5,920 nt of DNA, taken from the NCBI GenBank assembly GCA_001643535.1, contig LXTG01000087.1, positions 1 through 5,920 on the forward strand, written 5' to 3'. Source of the DNA: a candidate division NC10 bacterium SPGG6 (GTDB taxonomy: Bacteria > Methylomirabilota > Methylomirabilia > Methylomirabilales > CSP1-5). The notes under the pieces are model-generated. The model did no database searches and was not told where the DNA came from. It saw only the letters and a program-made list of their open reading frames with translations. Made by a program: the position numbers and the translations under genes. Shown one piece after another: positions 1 through 5,835 of this stretch (position 1 is its first letter; each line of letters starts with the position of its first letter).

Positions 1-1620
1 ATCTATGTGGGGGCCAAGACCGGTCGGGACGGAATTCACGGGGCGACCATGGCCTCGGAGACCTTTGACGAGAAGAGCGAGGAGCGTCGTCCCACGGTGC
101 AGGTAGGGGATCCCTTCCGGGAGAAGCTTTTGATCGAGGCCTGCCTGGAACTCATGCGGACGGATGCGCTGGTCGGCGTTCAAGATATGGGGGCTGCTGG
201 CCTCACCTGTTCGAGCTGCGAAATGGCCAGCCGGGCGGGAACCGGCGTGGAGATCGACGTCCGGCTCGTCCCGCGCCGGGAAGAGGGGATGACTCCTTAC
301 GAGGTCATGCTTTCTGAATCCCAAGAGCGGATGCTGTTGGTGGTGCGGCAAGGGGCGGAGGCGACGGTTCAGAAAATCTTTGCCGAGTACGACCTGGACG
401 CGGTGGTCGTGGGCCGGGTGACCGGTGATGGAATGATGCGGGTGCGAGAGGGGGAGTGCGTCGTGGCGGAGATCCCGGTCAAGGGGCTTGTGGCCGATGC
501 CCCTGTCTACCGACGACCTGTGTTCCGGCCCGCCTGGCAGGATGCGGTACAGGGTCTCGACGTGCACACGATCCCCCTCCCGCGCGATTATGGGGGTGTG
601 CTCCTGCAACTGTTGGCCTCCCCGGCCATCGCCTGTAAAGCAACGGTATGGGAGCGATACGACCACATGCTGTTTTTGAACACCGTAGTCGGGCCGGGGG
701 CCGATGCCGTTGTGCTTCGCCTCAAAGGGACGGACAAAGGTATCGCCCTTGCTACTGACGGCAACGCGCGGTATACCTTTCTGGACCCCTATATCGGGGG
801 GATGATCGCGGTGGTCGAGGCGGCCCGGAACGTGGTGGCGAGTGGCGCGGAGCCCATCGCGATCACGAACTGCCTCAATTTCGGTGATCCGACGCGTCCC
901 GAGATCATGTGGCAGTTCGCCGAAGCGGTGCGGGGGATGGTCGCTGCCTGCAGTGCCTTGGAGACGCCGGTCACCGGTGGCAATGTGAGTCTGTATAATG
1001 AGACCATGGGGAAGGCCATCTTCCCTACGCCGATTGTGGGAATGCTAGGCATCCTCCCCCACATCTCCCATGCCACCACCCCGACCTGGAAAGAGGCTGG
1101 GGACGTCGTGGTCCTGTTGGGGGAGACGCAGGAAGAGTTGGGCGGAAGTGAATATCTGAAGGTCTGTCACGGGCTGGTCCAGGGTCGGCCACCGGCCGTG
1201 GAGTTAGACCTGGAGCGACGAGTCCAACGGTGCTGTCTCGAGGCGATTCGGGCCGGGGTGGTTCGGTCGGCGCACGATTGCTCCGATGGGGGGCTGGCGG
1301 TGGCCTTAGTCGAATGCTGCATCAGCGAGCCCGACAAACAGATCGGCGTCGATGTGAGCCTTCCAGAGACGATGCGTCCCGACGCCCTCCTCTTCGGCGA
1401 GAGCCAGTCGCGGATTATCCTCTCCCTCAGGGGAGCCGATCTGAGCAGGCTCCGAGCCATCGCCGACCACCATGGGGTTGTAGTCACGCCCTTAGGACGG
1501 ACGGGGGGCTCCCGCTTTATCTGTAAGGGCCAAACGTTCCAGATAAATCTCCCCTTGGCCGACCTGGATCGGGCTTGGCGGGACTCCCTTCCCGCCTTCT
1601 TCGGTCAAATCCAAGGCTGA
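1..1620 (+). CDS. purL: Phosphoribosylformylglycinamidine synthase subunit PurL (5' truncated by window edge)
   Basis: This is the glutamine-dependent FGAM synthase large subunit, which converts formylglycinamide ribotide to its amidine with ATP in the fourth step of purine synthesis, in the cytosol. The reading frame is open from base 1, so the true start lies upstream; 539 residues are visible. Numbering from base 1, the fragment opens with the PurL signature GAKTGRDGIHGATMASE (4-20), then GDPFREKLLIEA (36-47) and GAAGLTCSSCEMASRAGTG (64-82). The second AIRS-like half has ATDGNARYTFLDPYIGG (starting at 251), TGGNVSLYNET (325-335) and HDCSDGG (425-431), the last typical of the AIRS-like C-terminal domain. 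Bacterial small-type PurL is usually about 720-780 residues, so roughly 200 N-terminal residues are missing. The glutaminase (PurQ) and PurS subunits expected for this type are not in the window. hom follows after 10 bp, suggesting co-transcription. No frameshift or lost motif is seen. Confidence 0.97.
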   Translation: MYVGAKTGRDGIHGATMASETFDEKSEERRPTVQVGDPFREKLLIEACLELMRTDALVGVQDMGAAGLTCSSCEMASRAGTGVEIDVRLVPRREEGMTPYEVMLSESQERMLLVVRQGAEATVQKIFAEYDLDAVVVGRVTGDGMMRVREGECVVAEIPVKGLVADAPVYRRPVFRPAWQDAVQGLDVHTIPLPRDYGGVLLQLLASPAIACKATVWERYDHMLFLNTVVGPGADAVVLRLKGTDKGIALATDGNARYTFLDPYIGGMIAVVEAARNVVASGAEPIAITNCLNFGDPTRPEIMWQFAEAVRGMVAACSALETPVTGGNVSLYNETMGKAIFPTPIVGMLGILPHISHATTPTWKEAGDVVVLLGETQEELGGSEYLKVCHGLVQGRPPAVELDLERRVQRCCLEAIRAGVVRSAHDCSDGGLAVALVECCISEPDKQIGVDVSLPETMRPDALLFGESQSRIILSLRGADLSRLRAIADHHGVVVTPLGRTGGSRFICKGQTFQINLPLADLDRAWRDSLPAFFGQIQG

Positions 1621-1630
1621 GCGAGGAAAC

Positions 1631-2929
1631 ATGAAAACCATCAATATCGGTCTCGTGGGTTTCGGGACGGTGGGATCGGGCGTCGTCACGCTCTTGAAAG
1701 AGCAGGCCCCGCTCTTGGAGCGTCGCGTGGGGGGGCGGCTCCGGCTTAAGAGGATCGCCGACATTGACCTTACGAGGGCGCGGGGGGTGGAGGTGGACCC
1801 CAAGATCCTCACCACGGATGCGCGAGAAGTCACCGAGGACGCGACCATCGACATCGTCATCGAGCTGATCGGCGGCACGACGGTAGCCCGTGAGGTCAGC
1901 CTTGCGGCTCTGAGGAATGGGAAGCACTTGGTCACCGCCAACAAGGCCCTCCTCGCGACCCACGGCCTTGAACTGTTCAGGGTGGCCGCAGAGCGGCGCG
2001 TGGATCTGGGGTTCGAGGCCAGTGTCTGCGGGGGGATCCCAATCATCCGGGCCGTCCGAGAGGGCCTCGTGGCCAACCGAATTCAATCCATAAGCGGGAT
2101 TGTGAATGGCACGTGCAACTACATTCTTACGAAGATGACAGAACTAGGGGTACCATTCGCAGAGGTCCTGAAAGAGGCGCAGGCCAAGGGCTACGCCGAG
2201 GCGGATCCGTCCCTGGATATCGACGGCGTCGATGCCGCCCACAAACTCCAGATCCTTGCCTCCATCGCCTACGGGGGCTTCGTGGACTTCAATGCCATCC
2301 ATATCGAGGGAATTCGAGGAATCGATCCTGCAGATATCCAGTATGCGAAGGATCTCGGGTACCGGGTCAAGCTGTTGGCCATTGCCAAAGAGGCCGACGG
2401 TGAGATCGAGGTGAGAGTTCATCCCACTCTGGTCCCCGAGGACCACCTCCTCGCCTCCGTCGGCGGAGTCTATAATGCCGTCTATATCGTGGGTGACGCC
2501 ACCGGATCACTGATGTTCTACGGGAGGGGGGCCGGCCAGATGCCAACGGCCAGCGCCGTGGTGAGCGACGTCGTTGAGATCGTGGAGAACATCCTTCATC
2601 AGCGTCCATCGAGGCCGTCCCATATCCCACAGATCGCAGGCGAGGGCCTGAGAACCAAGGCAATGGAAGAGATCCGCACCTGCTACTATCTGCGCGTGAT
2701 GGCTGCCGACAAGCCGGGGGTCCTCTCGAAGGTCTCGGGGATCCTGGGACATCACGACATTTCCATCACCTCGGTGATCCAGAAGGGCCGGCATGCCCGG
2801 GAAAGTGTCCCGGTCGTCATGATGACCCATGAGGCGGTCGAGGGGGCGATGCGCAAGGCGCTCGCCGAAATCGATTCCGTCGATGTGGTGAGGGAGAAGA
2901 CCGTTTGCCTCCGGGTCGAAGAACCCTAA
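1631..2929 (+). CDS. hom: Homoserine dehydrogenase, monofunctional, with C-terminal ACT domain
   Basis: The enzyme reduces aspartate semialdehyde to homoserine with NAD(P)H, the branch point to threonine, isoleucine and methionine; cytosolic. At 432 residues it matches the usual length of the monofunctional ACT-containing form, with no aspartokinase fused. The Rossmann glycine motif GFGTVGSG is at 10-17 and TANKALLA at 102-109, whose Lys105 corresponds to the catalytic lysine. NGTCNYILTKM is at 159-169 and GYAEADPSLDIDGVDAAHKL at 187-206. Glu190, Asp201 and Lys205 keep the spacing of the yeast active-site Glu208, Asp219 and Lys223. The ACT domain starts near 351 (YYLRVMAADKPGVLSKVSGI) and runs to about 427; in this family it commonly mediates threonine feedback, which is inferred here. 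The ATG start is supported by GAGGA at 1623-1627, a short 3-nt spacer upstream. thrC lies 109 bp downstream, across a repeat element, in keeping with a threonine gene group. Confidence 0.97.
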   Translation: MKTINIGLVGFGTVGSGVVTLLKEQAPLLERRVGGRLRLKRIADIDLTRARGVEVDPKILTTDAREVTEDATIDIVIELIGGTTVAREVSLAALRNGKHLVTANKALLATHGLELFRVAAERRVDLGFEASVCGGIPIIRAVREGLVANRIQSISGIVNGTCNYILTKMTELGVPFAEVLKEAQAKGYAEADPSLDIDGVDAAHKLQILASIAYGGFVDFNAIHIEGIRGIDPADIQYAKDLGYRVKLLAIAKEADGEIEVRVHPTLVPEDHLLASVGGVYNAVYIVGDATGSLMFYGRGAGQMPTASAVVSDVVEIVENILHQRPSRPSHIPQIAGEGLRTKAMEEIRTCYYLRVMAADKPGVLSKVSGILGHHDISITSVIQKGRHARESVPVVMMTHEAVEGAMRKALAEIDSVDVVREKTVCLRVEEP

Positions 2930-2931
2930 TG

Positions 2932-3030
2932 CCGTCCAAAGTCCGACGTCCGAAGTCGACGCAAAGCTCTCATCTTGGCATTGGACTTTGCACCTCGGAC
3001 TTCGGACCTCGGACTTTGGACATTGGACGG
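2932..3030. repeat. Long imperfect inverted repeat built from degenerate 7-bp units, between hom and thrC
   Basis: The right arm reads as seven consecutive 7-bp steps from 2983: six full units mostly beginning GGAC (variants GGACTTT, GCACCTC, GGACTTC, GGACCTC, GGACATT) and a last GGACGG. The left arm has the complementary units GTCCAAA (2934), GTCCGAC (2941) and GTCCGAA (2948). The core arms 2934-2957 and 2998-3021 are complementary at 23 of 24 positions. A second stem, GCAAAG (2961-2966) with CTTTGC (2986-2991), extends the structure inward and leaves a 19-nt loop. Aligning the whole arms needs one 7-nt gap, exactly one unit, and one 3-nt gap, so the arms differ in unit copy number. There is no U-tract, so a simple intrinsic terminator is unlikely. 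It may be a REP-like or non-autonomous repeat; the family is not recognised. Confidence 0.85.
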
Positions 3031-3038
3031 TGCCTGTG

Positions 3039-4094
3039 ATGTGGCGCGGGGTGATACATCAATATCGGGAGTTTTTGCCGGTGACGGAGAGGACACCGGT
3101 GATCACCCTTCACGAGGGGAATACTCCCGTGATTCGGGCGGACCGACTCTGCGATGCCCCCGATACCCGAATAGAGCTCTTTCTGAAGTACGAGGGGGTC
3201 AACCCCACGGGTTCCTTCAAGGATCGCGGGATGACGGTTGCCGTCAGCAAGGCATTAGAAGAAGGAGCGACCGCAGTTATCTGTGCCTCCACCGGGAACA
3301 CCTCCGCTTCGGCTGCTGCGTATGCCGCCCGGGCCGGATGCCGCGCCATTGTCGTGGTTCCGAAGGGCAGCGTGGCGTTAGGAAAACTGTCGCAGGCTAT
3401 CATGCACGGGGCGATGCTCATTCAGCTTGAGGGCAATTTCGACAAAGCCCTCGAGATTGTGAAGGAAGCATCAGAGAAGTTCCCGGTCGCCTTGGTCAAC
3501 TCTATCAACCCGTTCCGCATAGAAGGGCAGAAGACCGCCGCCTTTGAGGTCTGTGACCAACTGGGAGGAAGTCCTGACTTTGTGTTTATCCCGGTCGGAA
3601 ATGCTGGGAACATCAGCGCTTACTGGAAGGGTTTCCGAGAGTACCGGGAAGCGAGGCAAGTGAGTACCCTTCCCCGGATGATCGGCTGGCAGGCCGAGGG
3701 GGCGGCCCCCCTTGTCCTCGGACGCGTTGTGGAGCACCCCGAGACAGTCGCTTCAGCCATCCGGATTGGAAACCCGGCCAGCTGGAGGCTAGCCTTGGCA
3801 GCGATCGAGGAGTCCCAGGGGGAAATCGGGATCGTGTCGGATGCCGAGATCCTCAACGCCTACCGCCAGGTGGCCCAATTGGAGGGGGTCTACTGCGAGC
3901 CGGCCTCGGCAGCCGCCGTAGCAGGTCTCATCAAGTACTGTCGGCAAGGGAAGATCCCCCATGGCGCCCGAGTGGTCTGTATCCTCACCGGACATGGTCT
4001 GAAGGACCCGGAGACGGCCCTGACCCTTGCGCCACCCCTCCAGGCCGTGGAGGCGAATCTGGAGGCGGTAGTCCAGGCCATGGGCCTCGGCTGA
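3039..4094 (+). CDS. thrC: Threonine synthase (PLP-dependent, fold type II)
   Basis: ThrC converts O-phosphohomoserine to threonine and phosphate using pyridoxal phosphate, the last step of threonine synthesis; cytosolic. From ATG 3039 the product is 351 residues, the usual size of the short Bacillus-type enzyme. HEGNTPVI is at 25-32. The PLP-lysine motif NPTGSFKDRG is at 55-64, with Lys61 as the Schiff-base lysine. STGNTSASAAAYAARAG is at 84-100, the glycine-rich cofactor-phosphate loop PVGNAGN at 185-191, CEPASAAA at 286-293 and LTGHGLKD at 316-323. A TTG at 2988 would add 17 residues, but these are only translated heptamer repeat, whereas MWRGVIHQYREFLPV matches the normal N-terminus of the family. 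The ribosome site is weak (GGACGG at 3025-3030, 8-nt spacer) and falls in the last repeat unit. The stop is 16 bp before the next gene, which suggests an operon. No homoserine kinase gene is adjacent here. Confidence 0.96.
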   Translation: MWRGVIHQYREFLPVTERTPVITLHEGNTPVIRADRLCDAPDTRIELFLKYEGVNPTGSFKDRGMTVAVSKALEEGATAVICASTGNTSASAAAYAARAGCRAIVVVPKGSVALGKLSQAIMHGAMLIQLEGNFDKALEIVKEASEKFPVALVNSINPFRIEGQKTAAFEVCDQLGGSPDFVFIPVGNAGNISAYWKGFREYREARQVSTLPRMIGWQAEGAAPLVLGRVVEHPETVASAIRIGNPASWRLALAAIEESQGEIGIVSDAEILNAYRQVAQLEGVYCEPASAAAVAGLIKYCRQGKIPHGARVVCILTGHGLKDPETALTLAPPLQAVEANLEAVVQAMGLG

Positions 4095-4101
4095 TGGATC
4101 T

Positions 4102-4107
4102 GGAGGG
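4102..4107 (+). promoter_or_regulatory. Shine-Dalgarno fixing the GTG start of the dehydrogenase gene
   Basis: GGAGGG ends 3 nt before GTG 4111. This decides the start: the ATG at 4094, which overlaps the thrC stop, is in another frame and yields no family sequence, while GTG 4111 opens directly on the expected first beta strand (residues 4-10) and GDGIGPEV loop. Confidence 0.75.
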
Positions 4108-4110
4108 CCT

Positions 4111-5199
4111 GTGGGTACGTATCGGATTGCGGTTCTGCCGGGGGACGGAATCGGCCCGGAAGTAACTACCGAGGGCTTGAAAGTCCTAGAGGTGTTAGAG
4201 CAGGCCGTTCCCGATCTTCGCTTGGACTGCCGGGAACACCCGGCGGGTGCTGCCTGTTATCTGGCTCGAAGAGATGCCCTGCCGCCCGAAACCCTGGAGG
4301 CCTGTCGCCGGGCAGATGCCATCTTCCTGGGGGCCATGGGGGATCCGAAGATCCGGATGCCCGATGGAACCGAGGTCACCCCCCAGATCACCCTCCGGTT
4401 CCTCCTCGACCTCTATGCGGGAGTGCGCCCCATCAAGATGTATTCCAATGTGGGGAGTCCGCTCTGCCAGCAGGATCCGGGATCCATCGACTTTGTCCTT
4501 GTTCGGGAAAATGTCGAGGGGTTTTTCGCCTCGATGCACAGCGGCCTCGTGGTGGGGGATCAGGTGGCCACCGATACGGTCGTCATCACCCGCCGCGGGA
4601 CGGAACGGATCGTTCGGTTCGCCTTCGAGCTGAGCCGAAGGCGGAAGGGGAATCCAGTCACTGGAGCACAGGGGGTCACGTGCGTGGATAAGGCCAATGT
4701 CTTTCGCTCTTATGCCTTCTTTCGAAAGGTCTTTGATGAGATCGCGACCGAGTTTCCCGAGGTCCAGACCAACCATGTGTATATAGATGCCATGGCCCTC
4801 TATCTGGTTCAGCGGCCCGGGGATTTTGATGTCATTGTGGCAGAAAACCTCTTCGGGGACATCCTCTCGGACCTGGGGGCCAGCCTGGTGGGAGGGATGG
4901 GGATGGCCCCTTCCGCCGATATCGGCGATCGATACGCCGTCTTTCAGCCGGCGCACGGCAGCGCCCCCGATATTGCAGGTCAAGGGATTGCCAACCCACT
5001 GGCGTCGATCCTCTCGGCCGGCCTGATGCTTCAGTGGCTCGGCGAGAAGCATGGGGATCCGGCAGCTACCAAGGCCGCAGGCCTTCTCGAATATGCCGTT
5101 TCCCAGGTCTTGGAGGAGGGAAGGGTAAAGACGAAGGATCTGCGGGGAGGGGCCTCCACGGGCCAGGTCGGAGATGCCGTGGCCAGCCGTCTCCGGTGA
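4111..5199 (+). CDS. Isocitrate/isopropylmalate dehydrogenase family protein (LeuB-like; substrate uncertain)
   Basis: A metal-dependent beta-decarboxylating 2-hydroxyacid dehydrogenase of the LeuB/ICDH family, probably cytosolic. The 362-residue length fits LeuB. GDGIGPEV is at 11-18. The substrate arginines are Arg96 (TLR), Arg106 (VRP) and Arg132 (VRENVEG). The catalytic lysine is Lys194 in CVDKANVF, and the metal aspartates are Asp226 (YIDAM), Asp250 and Asp254 (FGDILSD). HGSAPDIAGQGIANP (282-296) is the NAD-type cofactor loop. It departs from canonical LeuB: VRENVEGFF replaces VRELTGGIY, so the catalytic tyrosine position is Phe139, and the residues matching Thermus LeuB Glu87, Leu90 and Leu91 are Val89, Gln92 and Ile93. 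From memory, similar proteins carrying LFAS-type motifs and a YxDAMALxLVxRP segment are annotated only as family members. It could serve leucine synthesis, beta-methylmalate oxidation, or act on malate, tartrate or isocitrate. It lies 16 bp after thrC, so co-expression is likely. Family call firm, substrate not. Confidence 0.87.
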   Translation: MGTYRIAVLPGDGIGPEVTTEGLKVLEVLEQAVPDLRLDCREHPAGAACYLARRDALPPETLEACRRADAIFLGAMGDPKIRMPDGTEVTPQITLRFLLDLYAGVRPIKMYSNVGSPLCQQDPGSIDFVLVRENVEGFFASMHSGLVVGDQVATDTVVITRRGTERIVRFAFELSRRRKGNPVTGAQGVTCVDKANVFRSYAFFRKVFDEIATEFPEVQTNHVYIDAMALYLVQRPGDFDVIVAENLFGDILSDLGASLVGGMGMAPSADIGDRYAVFQPAHGSAPDIAGQGIANPLASILSAGLMLQWLGEKHGDPAATKAAGLLEYAVSQVLEEGRVKTKDLRGGASTGQVGDAVASRLR

Positions 5200-5262
5200 G
5201 ATTTGGCTCGGTTCAAGGATGGATAACGGAGTGGTGAATGAGCGTGGAAATGGAGAAAGGGC

Positions 5263-5291
5263 TTGACTCCCTTGGGGGGCGACGGTATCTT
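5263..5291 (+). promoter_or_regulatory. Sigma70-type promoter of the tRNA cluster
   Basis: TTGACT at 5263-5268 and TATCTT at 5286-5291 are separated by exactly 17 nt. The -35 matches the TTGACA consensus at five of six positions and the -10 matches TATAAT at four of six. It lies 51 bp upstream of tRNA-Gly on the same strand, in the right place to start a short leader ahead of the tRNA genes. The predicted start is near 5298, giving a leader of about 45 nt. This is prediction from motif and position only. Confidence 0.75.
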
Positions 5292-5298
5292 ACAAGTT

Positions 5299-5319
5299 GC
5301 CTGTTTTCCAGGCCGTTTT
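5299..5319 (+). terminator. Small hairpin with T-run in the tRNA leader (possible weak terminator or attenuator)
   Basis: GCCTG (5299-5303) and CAGGC (5309-5313) form a perfect 5-bp stem with a TTTTC loop, followed by CG and TTTT (5316-5319). The stem is short and the T-run interrupted, so termination would be weak. It could end read-through from the dehydrogenase operon, attenuate tRNA transcription, or be chance. It sits at the predicted 5' end of the tRNA transcript. Confidence 0.3.
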
Positions 5320-5342
5320 CATCTTCTGGGTGTCATTCGCGA

Positions 5343-5417
5343 GCGGGAATAGCTCAGGGGTAGAGCATCGCCTTGCCAAGGCGAGGGTCGCGGGTTCAAA
5401 TCCCGTTTCCCGCTCCA
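5343..5417 (+). tRNA. tRNA-Gly (anticodon GCC)
   Basis: A complete cloverleaf of 75 nt including an encoded CCA. The acceptor GCGGGAA (5343-5349) pairs fully with TTCCCGC (5407-5413), and the discriminator is T5414. The D stem is GCTC/GAGC, and the anticodon stem TCGCC/GGCGA (5368-5372, 5380-5384) encloses loop TTGCCAA. Anticodon GCC is at 5375-5377. The T arm is GCGGG-TTCAAAT-CCCGT (5390-5406) with one G-U pair. It is the first gene after the predicted promoter and lies 10 nt before tRNA-Cys. Confidence 0.98.
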
Positions 5418-5427
5418 GCAACATCCG

Positions 5428-5503
5428 GGCGGCGTAGCCAAGTGGCTAAGGCAGAGGTCTGCAAAACCTTTATTCCCGGGTTCGAGTCCCGGCGCCGCCT
5501 CCA
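5428..5503 (+). tRNA. tRNA-Cys (anticodon GCA)
   Basis: A complete cloverleaf of 76 nt with encoded CCA. The acceptor GGCGGCG (5428-5434) pairs with CGCCGCC (5493-5499), and the discriminator is T5500, the U73 expected of tRNA-Cys. The D stem is GCC/GGC. The anticodon stem GAGGT/ACCTT (5454-5458, 5466-5470) has one G-U pair around loop CTGCAAA, with anticodon GCA at 5461-5463. The T arm is CCGGG-TTCGAGT-CCCGG. The 10-nt gap after tRNA-Gly implies one precursor transcript. Confidence 0.98.
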
Positions 5504-5644
5504 AAGATCGTTCATGGTGAATGGTTCATGAGTGCTGAGCCGTGAACAGGGCACGACGGACCGATGAGTGCGAGCTAGTGATGCTGGTGTGCCTGGGCGG
5601 TCGTCGGTCATCGGTCATCGACGCACCGCCTTTGGCGGTGTAGG
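5504..5644 (+). repeat. tRNA-Cys to tRNA-Leu spacer with two heptamer-phased tracts
   Basis: This 141-nt spacer has no gene. From 5510 it runs in 7-bp steps: GTTCATG, GTGAATG, GTTCATG, then looser AGTGCTG and AGCCGTG, reaching 5544. GTTCATGG (5510-5517) is complementary at seven of eight positions to CCGTGAAC (5540-5547). A second tract at 5599-5619 is GGTCGTC followed by two exact copies of GGTCATC. The sequences differ from the GGAC repeat before thrC, but the 7-bp period is the same. No second promoter was recognised here, so tRNA-Leu probably depends on the upstream promoter. Confidence 0.6.
5624..5640 (+). other. Perfect hairpin just upstream of tRNA-Leu
   Basis: CACCGCC (5624-5630) and GGCGGTG (5634-5640) form an uninterrupted 7-bp stem around a TTT loop, ending 4 nt before the mature 5' end of tRNA-Leu. 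No T-run follows, so it is not a standard terminator. In a polycistronic tRNA precursor it could mark or shield a processing site; that role is inferred. Confidence 0.6.
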
Positions 5645-5731
5645 GCCGGGGTGGCGGAATGGCAGACGCAAGGGACTTAAAATCCCTCGGGCCTTAGGCC
5701 CGTGCGGGTTCGAGTCCCGCCCTCGGCACCA
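5645..5731 (+). tRNA. tRNA-Leu (anticodon TAA)
   Basis: A class II tRNA of 87 nt with encoded CCA. The acceptor GCCGGGG (5645-5651) pairs with CCTCGGC (5721-5727) through one G-U, and the discriminator A5728 is the A73 expected of leucine tRNAs. The D stem is GCG/CGC. The anticodon stem AGGGA/TCCCT (5671-5675, 5683-5687) encloses loop CTTAAAA with TAA at 5678-5680. The long variable arm folds as GGGCC/GGCCC with a short TTA loop (about 5689-5701). The T arm is GCGGG-TTCGAGT-CCCGC. Confidence 0.98.
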
Positions 5732-5835
5732 TCGGTTCCCTGTGAAGGGTTCACCGAGAACGGGGAAGTCAAAGGCTGTGGAGGTGCCGCAACCAGGTGC
5801 CGGCGCACCGTCACCAGTTAACGGTGAACCGCGGT
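5732..5835 (+). other. tRNA-Leu to tRNA-Val spacer with several hairpins
   Basis: No gene in these 104 nt. Directly after the tRNA-Leu CCA, TCGGT (5732-5736) pairs with ACCGA (5753-5757) and CCCT with AGGG inside it, capped by GTGA, a GNRA-type tetraloop. GGTGC (5796-5800) pairs with GCACC (5805-5809) around CGGC. GGTGCCG occurs twice (5783 and 5796). GGTTCACCG (5748-5756) is the exact reverse complement of CGGTGAACC (5822-5830), so the spacer could also fold end to end. None has a T-run. Confidence 0.55.

Larger units (their letters stand above)
5200..5342 (+). other. Intergenic region between the dehydrogenase gene and the tRNA cluster
   Basis: No coding signal. Bases 5200-5262 show no clear terminator hairpin with a T-run, so where the upstream operon ends is not visible. 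The second half holds the tRNA promoter and a small leader hairpin, listed separately. Confidence 0.7.

Noticed and set aside
994..999. TATAAT inside purL
   Set aside because: It is part of the conserved SLYNET codons and lacks a -35 box.
1492..2086. Two overlapping minus-strand frames across the purL-hom junction
   Set aside because: Both lie opposite conserved coding sequence, overlap each other, and show no domain; shadows of purL and hom.
2471..2476. TATAAT inside hom
   Set aside because: It encodes Val-Tyr-Asn in a conserved stretch and has no TTGACA-like box about 17 nt upstream.
2932..3030. Reading the heptamer tract as a CRISPR array or intrinsic terminator
   Set aside because: The units are 7 bp with no spacers, and no T-run follows the hairpin.
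2988..3038. TTG start giving thrC 17 extra N-terminal residues
   Set aside because: The added residues are translation of the heptamer repeat, and the protein from ATG 3039 already begins as the family normally does.
4195..5052. Long open frame on the minus strand inside the dehydrogenase gene
   Set aside because: It is antisense to a clearly recognisable enzyme, matches no known family, and long antisense frames are common in GC-rich genes.
5747..5757. GGTTCA word in the Leu-Val spacer as the relic of a T arm from a decayed tRNA
   Set aside because: No complementary T-stem half, CCA or anticodon arm is present around it.
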